Below are positions 59,301 to 64,000 of a stretch of 64,000 nucleotides of DNA, in pieces (position 1 is the first letter of the stretch; every line of letters begins with the position of its first letter). The stretch is from Saururus chinensis (lineage: Eukaryota; Streptophyta; Magnoliopsida; Piperales; Saururaceae), in assembly GCA_035235625.1 (NCBI GenBank), contig CP141146.1, forward strand, positions 2,536,501 through 2,600,500, read 5' to 3'. Under the pieces are notes generated by a model. The model searched no databases. It saw nothing but the letters and a program-made list of their open reading frames with translations, and was not told the DNA's origin. The translations under genes and the position numbers were made by a program.

Positions 59301-61270
59301 TTTCAATGCAATTATATGTAAGATCCATAGAAAGATGATGTTATGATATAAATACATACTGTACTAAACTACATGAAAAAACAAGGCATGGAACATTAAA
59401 AAAATGAGCTTCGTACAAGGTGGAACGCAGAGGGAGTAAAAACTGGGTCACCTAATTCTGTGTGTTTATGGAGTACTACTACTATTGGGGACCCAACTAC
59501 ATGGCATAGCTGGAGCTCCTTGTTGGGATGGTGATTGTAGATTCTTTTGGGAAAAAATATTTAAGATTCATGTGATCAGCCGCGAGAGGGTGTATCATAC
59601 ATTTGCTGGTAGAGTACCTATGTATGCCCCACTTTTAAAAGAAGGGAAATAAGCTTATAATTTTTTTTTTAAATACTCAACCACTTAAATTGAATAAAAT
59701 AGAGATGCTAATATGAAACAAACTTTTTGGTTAAATGAAGCTATTAATATAGGAAGGAGGAATAGTATATTGTTGCTATGGGCTAAAGGGGGTTTGAACG
59801 TAGTAGAAAGGGGATAAAGAGCCGTGAAGAGGGAAAGATAATTAACTGAACTATACTCTTGTTTCTTGTACACAATTTGCAGATTTCATGTTTTTCTCTA
59901 ATTACAATTAAATCTAAACTAAGAATTAAAATATTATTAGGATTCTACTACTAATCAATATTTTTAACAAGAGAAATAATTGATAATAAGAATTCTATAT
60001 TTAATAAGATATAACATTTAATTAAATTTTATTTAAACTAAAAAATACTAAATATTTTTTTAATTAATTACTCTAAGATTGACTACCGTTCATAACATAA
60101 TAGCGGTACGAAGCAATTGAAGATTGTGAAGACTTGGGACCATTTAAGTTCCCCAAGATGGACCCGTCTAGAGACTTGGCATATAACATGATGATAACTT
60201 TTCCAAGAAGCAGGACCGCCTGACCTTCCATGTCCTTCGTGACTAGACACAGCACCAGAACATCACGTTGCATATGGAAGTTCCTCTTTCTTTCTTAAAG
60301 AGCATATGAAATTTTCATGCAAGGAAGATGCTGTCCAAATAGTATTGGTTCATATCTGAATTATTTTCTCAGTTCTTAGCTTATAAAAGGCAGAAATGGA
60401 AAAAGAAAAAGAAAGGGAGAGGCAGCTCCTTGGCCAGGAATAGTGTGGTCACTACCCATGCACCTTCATGGCATTGAACTTGGGCAGAAAGTGCACAAAC
60501 ATGGTCAGCAGTTCACCACATGGCTGATATATATGAACTTATAAAGATGGGAAAAATCCTTCAAAAAACAAAAAATGAAAATATGGAAAAGATATCAGCC
60601 ACCTTCCATCTGTATCGAAAATGAAAGGTTTTGTTATAAAAAAACAAAGAAGAAAATGAAAGACTTTGCATAAAAAATTCAGACAAAATGTTAAAATATA
60701 CAAAAGTTGTGCAATAATATGTCCCAAAACACATTTGGAGAATATTTTTTATTAAGATAATCTCTGACTTGTAATACTTTGGAGAGTAGAAAGTGGTATT
60801 ATTAGGGTAGACATTGAAAATGAGAAAAGTTAAGATGCATCCGGCCCATCCAAATCACTTTTTACAAGTAATACCACCACCTTTCTATGATGAATTGAAT
60901 TTACTAAAATGATGTCCTCAACCACCGTTCTTTTAGTTTAAACATGTTGGTAAACAAGTTTGGTGAGGGCAAGCATCTTTCCTGGCTAGTTGAGAACAAA
61001 TTGGTATCCGTGGGTGCCCATTGCATTCTATGGCAAGTAGGCACCATAAAAAAATGGTATAAGGAAGTAAAATCGCGAATAAACTTTAGTTGGTAAATTT
61101 TACGAGTAATGTAGACAACAAAATATGTTGTCATAGCTCACCAGATTTCAAGCTCAAATTTGAGTCCACAATCGAACTTAAACTGCACCTAACTATGCTT
61201 TTGGCCCCATCTCACCTGGTTGAGCCCTTTAGGACTGGGGTAGACTCCCAATCCCCCGGTCCTATCCTAA
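59301..61270. other. AT-rich intergenic DNA
   Basis: It contains one truncated Stowaway-like MITE (59,637-59,765, AATACTCAACCACTTAAATT to TATAGGAAGGAGGAATA). The minus-strand ORF at 60,073-60,273 has no recognised domain and is not called. Nothing else is supported. Confidence 0.5.
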
Positions 61271-61274
61271 ATGT

Positions 61275-61392
61275 TTTCTCATATTGAATCCCCTGTAGAG
61301 GTTTTACCAACATGGTGACCCGCCTTTCGTGTCTTCTCATATTGAATCCCCTGTAGAGGTTTTACCAACATGGTGACCCGCCTTTCGTGTCA
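61275..61392. repeat. 58-bp tandem direct duplication
   Basis: A unit containing TCTCATATTGAATCCCCTGT, AGAGGTTTTACCAACATGGT and GACCCGCCTTTCGTGTC starts at about 61,277 and again at 61,335. The two copies look identical, implying a recent event. Confidence 0.95.
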
Positions 61393-61489
61393 TGCCTAGT
61401 GTACTTTGTAAAATAAGAGAAGAAAAGTAAAACACAACTAGCTGAGTAAATTATCTACTGCCTATTATGCATGTGTTGCGCTTGTTAGA

Positions 61490-61692
61490 TACTTCTTTAG
61501 TTTTATATTAATAGTTACATTTAGAAAAAAATGGTAATTTTTATTAAATGGTGAAACTTACATATAAGAGAAAGAAAAATAAACTTATAAATTTTTTTTA
61601 AGCACCTAAGTTTTAAATTTAATAAAATAGAGCTGTTAATATAGAATAATTTTTTTTTTAAATATAACTACTAATTTAGGATGGAAGGAATA
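61490..61692. repeat. Stowaway-like MITE, best-preserved copy
   Basis: The left end TACTTCTTTAGTTTTATATT mirrors the right end TAATTTAGGATGGAAGGAATA, with TA at both borders. It contains TTTTTATTAAATGGTGAAAC and AATAGAGCTGTTAATATAGA, the words shared across the family. Confidence 0.75.
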
Positions 61693-61694
61693 TA

Positions 61695-61858
61695 TCTTCA
61701 AGCAGGGACGGAGGTAGGAAAAAAACACTAGGGGGGCCACCTTATTGTACAAATGAAAAAAATTCATTAATGCATTATAGTTATAATGAAAATTTTCATA
61801 AGTTGGGGGGGGCCATGGCCCCCTCTAGCCCCCCCCTAGCTCCGTCCCTGTCTTCAAG
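61695..61858. mobile_element. hAT-type MITE, 148 bp, perfect 8-bp TSD
   Basis: The element is 61,703-61,850: CAGGGACGGAGGTAGG at the left, CCTAGCTCCGTCCCTG at the right (inverted). It is flanked by the exact 8-bp repeat TCTTCAAG at 61,695-61,702 and 61,851-61,858. It is inserted next to, and just after, the Stowaway-like MITE. Confidence 0.92.
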
Positions 61859-62450
61859 GAAGAGTTTTTTATGCACTCTTTTGAAAATGAGCCTAGCGTA
61901 AAGAACATATGTGAATCCTTGATATTTGACATTGACGATGCACACTCTATTGCACATTAACGCTAATACTAACGTTAGCTTGTTCAATATCAATTTCATA
62001 GATAAAAAATTTCCTTACCTTCTTTACACTGGGTGGGCTCATTGTTAAAATGAAACATTAAAAATACTTCTTTTATTAAAAAAAGTCCCAACGTCAAAGC
62101 CAAAAGTGGTAATCAGCTTTCACCAGTGTCACTGCTTGTGAAATTCCAGCAGCAGTTACAGACATGACACAGAAACACATTCCATGCATACTCACTATTT
62201 ACTGGTGAAGCAGCTGATTACGTCTCGAATGTGAAGGGTGTATAAGGTTTTTCGATAAGGTATTCGAAAATGCTTACGGTGCTGAGCCAGTCTAAACGTG
62301 CCCGTTGGTATTTAGGAAATGAGAATGCCATGTGGGCTCCCAGCTTGCGTGCAACGTTTCAGAAACGTGAGGAGAAGTCCACACAAGTCACAGTAGTGGC
62401 ACTGTGGCAACCATAAAAAGGCCGATTTGCTTGATCTGCAGAAAAGACAT
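61859..62450. other. Intergenic DNA before the PPR locus
   Basis: No coding or repeat structure is recognised. The ORF at 61,796-61,999 minus overlaps the MITE end and is rejected. Confidence 0.4.
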
Positions 62451-62454
62451 ACAA

Positions 62455-62484
62455 GGCCCAGTTAGGCTGTGGGCCTTCGGCCCA
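62455..62484 (+). promoter_or_regulatory. Site II cluster upstream of the PPR gene
   Basis: GGCCCA (62,455), TGGGCC (62,470) and GGCCCA (62,479) within 30 bp, about 80 bp before the ATG. Such clusters are common in promoters of nuclear genes for mitochondrial proteins, which fits a PPR gene. Confidence 0.5.
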
Positions 62485-62560
62485 TTTGATAGGGCGAAAT
62501 AAATATCCAACCAGAGTTTTAGGCCTTCAGAAATCAGAACCGGCGAAATTTTTGAGAGCG

Positions 62561-62803
62561 ATGTTGGTACGGGCAGTGCAAGCTGCGGCGGCGGCCGGCG
62601 GCCTGGCGTTCTCGGCGGAAGCGGCCGTCGGGGAGCTGGTGGCTGGGAGACGGGCAAGTGATACTCTAGGTCGGAGGCTTTTTAGCAGCGCAGTCATCGC
62701 TCTCAACAAGTGGGCGGAGGATGGGAAGACCGTGCAGAGGTACCAGCTCAATCGCGTCGTCCGCGAGCTGCGAACCAACAGGCGCTACAAGAACGCACTC
62801 GAG
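62561..62803 (+). CDS. PPR protein N-terminal exon (At4g02820-like), apparently truncated gene
   Basis: PPR proteins bind organelle RNAs. The ATG at 62,561 opens an 81-codon exon. Its first part is Ala/Arg-rich, like a mitochondrial presequence, followed by SAVIALNKWAEDGKTVQRYQ and LNRVVRELRTNRRYKNALE. This is the N-terminal block of the plant PPR subgroup with 'KWxEEGxxVxKYELNRIVRELRKxKRYKHALEICEWM'. It ends at a good donor (GAG|GTCAGT). The next exon (63,428 on, after TTTTGAATGCAG) starts ICERKKSPQTINLLPGVYAF, which resembles the expected ICEWM...I.LLPGDYAVH but then runs into another PPR gene. The rest of this gene's PPR array is absent. Confidence 0.7.
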
Positions 62804-63427
62804 GTCAGTAGTAGTTTGCTTGCCTATCCTTTTACGTCCTAGTTTTAATTGCCTTTCATATGCTGTGATTCTTTTGTAGTCGCATGGAATTGGAAAGTGA
62901 AGTAATTTAATCGATCTTTGCCTAGCATGTACGAATTTTATAGTTACAAGTATTGAAGGAGTCGGAAATTTGTATTGAATTATTTTTTTTCACGAGATTT
63001 GAGCTTAAGAAAGCTAGTCTTTTATAGGTATACCACATGTTTGATGGATTTTCCCACTAAGTTACTTGCTCCTGCTGCTATTGATGTAATGTGCTTAAAC
63101 TTCCGATGCTCTTGATTTTTGTAATTCAAGTAGCGTATAGACCGACATGAAACTAGAGTGGCTTGAAGTGAACAACTTAGTTCTTGTATTTTGTAGGCAT
63201 GATTTCAGCGAATTGTTTTACCCTTATATTCGAGCAAGAAGGATTCTGTCGAACAGTATGCATTACAGTATCATATGAGACCTTATAAAACAAATTCGTG
63301 GTAGCCTGATTGATTTTTGTAAACTATTGCCTCATTGGCTTCCTTGATTTAAGCCAGGGCCTCCAAGGTGAGAGGTTCTGCAATTATATGGAATTATAAT
63401 TTTTTTTTCTTTTCCTTTTGAATGCAG

Positions 63428-64000
63428 ATATGTGAGCGGAAGAAATCTCCACAAACTATTAACCTCTTACCTGGGGTTTATGCATTCTGTGGAACCTTAT
63501 CTATACAACAAAAGACCTCTACCTCCCTTAAGGCGGCGATGGTGTTGGCGCTTCCACATTCCACCCCCCACCACCTCTTTCTCCGCATACATCTCCCTTT
63601 CTCTAGACCCTACCATTCATTATTACAAAATCCTCTACATTTTTTCTCCTTGGCATTCACCAAAAGACGATTCAGCTCCAACACCAATAGCCCCATCTCC
63701 TTTAACTTCTCTGACTCTGATGACGATGACGGTGAAAAATTGAGCAAAAAGCCTGTGGATCCATCAAAACTCCCCCCGCCATATGATCCCTTCAACAAGA
63801 AGCCTGTCATCCACGAGCCCGATGACCCCATGGACTTGCAGCAGGTCTTCCACCAGCTCCGCTCCGATGGGCTCATGTCTAGTGCTGTCAAGATGTTTGA
63901 TGGATTGTCCAAGGATGGCCTTACCCACGAAGCCCTCGCCCTCTTCTCCCAGATCAAAGACAAGGGTGCCATGCCCGATGTGGTGGCCCACACAGCTATC
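63428..64000 (+). CDS. Second PPR protein (At4g38150-like), runs off right edge; possible in-frame fusion with upstream exon
   Basis: Taken alone, the gene starts at the ATG at 63,539. The first 40 or so residues (MVLALPHSTPHHLF..., PFSRPYHSLLQNPLHFF) are basic and Ser/His-rich, like an organelle presequence. An acidic linker follows (NFSDSDDDDGEK), then PPPYDPFNKKPVIHEPDDP. The PPR part begins about residue 115 (DGLTHEALALFSQIKDKGAM, PDVVAHTAI) and continues beyond 64,000. The combination resembles short Arabidopsis PPR proteins such as At4g38150; that name is from memory. The interval 63,428-63,538 is open in the same frame and joins in phase with the exon at 62,561-62,803. Confidence 0.75.
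   Translation, partial: MCERKKSPQTINLLPGVYAFCGTLSIQQKTSTSLKAAMVLALPHSTPHHLFLRIHLPFSRPYHSLLQNPLHFFSLAFTKRRFSSNTNSPISFNFSDSDDDDGEKLSKKPVDPSKLPPPYDPFNKKPVIHEPDDPMDLQQVFHQLRSDGLMSSAVKMFDGLSKDGLTHEALALFSQIKDKGAMPDVVAHTAI

Noticed and set aside
60400-60500. Possible microRNA precursor (CAGCTCCTTGGCCAGGAATA stretch)
   Set aside because: No match to plant miRNA sequences I know and no complementary arm seen nearby.

Overview
The window is plant nuclear DNA: exons split by GT-AG introns, several nested transposable elements, and plant-only families (FCS-like zinc finger, PPR, plant mobile domain relic). GC-rich first exons (the DIM1/YLS8 exon 1, both FLZ exons 1, the first PPR exon) in AT-rich surroundings suggest a monocot, probably not a grass; this is an inference. 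No CRISPR array, rRNA or tRNA gene was recognised.

Layout. (1) 1-15,607: the 5' third of a giant VPS13-family gene on the minus strand. I could join 26 in-frame exons covering about 1,314 codons, including an N-terminal chorein region and a PH domain. The rest lies off the left edge, behind a LINE fragment that is itself split by a Mutator-like element (MULE). (2) 15.6-41.8 kb: gene-poor repeat DNA. It holds a GC-rich low-complexity block, two oppositely oriented solo LTRs of about 3.4 kb, and a nest in which two large solo LTRs sit inside a third. These are followed by a decayed Ty3/Gypsy internal region, MULE ends and a 516-bp hAT-type MITE. (3) 41.8-59.3 kb: a direct segmental duplication. 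Each copy carries an FCS-like zinc finger (FLZ, DUF581) gene on the minus strand and similar upstream DNA. Between the copies lies an intact two-exon DIM1/YLS8 gene (U5 snRNP 15-kDa protein). Its 4.1-kb intron hosts a Pack-MULE-like element with a phenylalanine ammonia-lyase (PAL) fragment and a second, antisense gene fragment. (4) 59.3-64 kb: MITE-rich DNA, then a PPR locus in which the 5' part of one PPR gene runs in frame into a second PPR gene that leaves the right edge.

The genes do not form an operon or pathway. VPS13 acts in lipid transfer at membrane contacts, DIM1 in the spliceosome, FLZ proteins as SnRK1 adaptors, and the PPR proteins probably in organelle RNA metabolism. The main interest is structural: exact target-site duplications date and bound six or more insertions, gene pieces have been captured into an intron, and a gene pair has been duplicated around a housekeeping gene.
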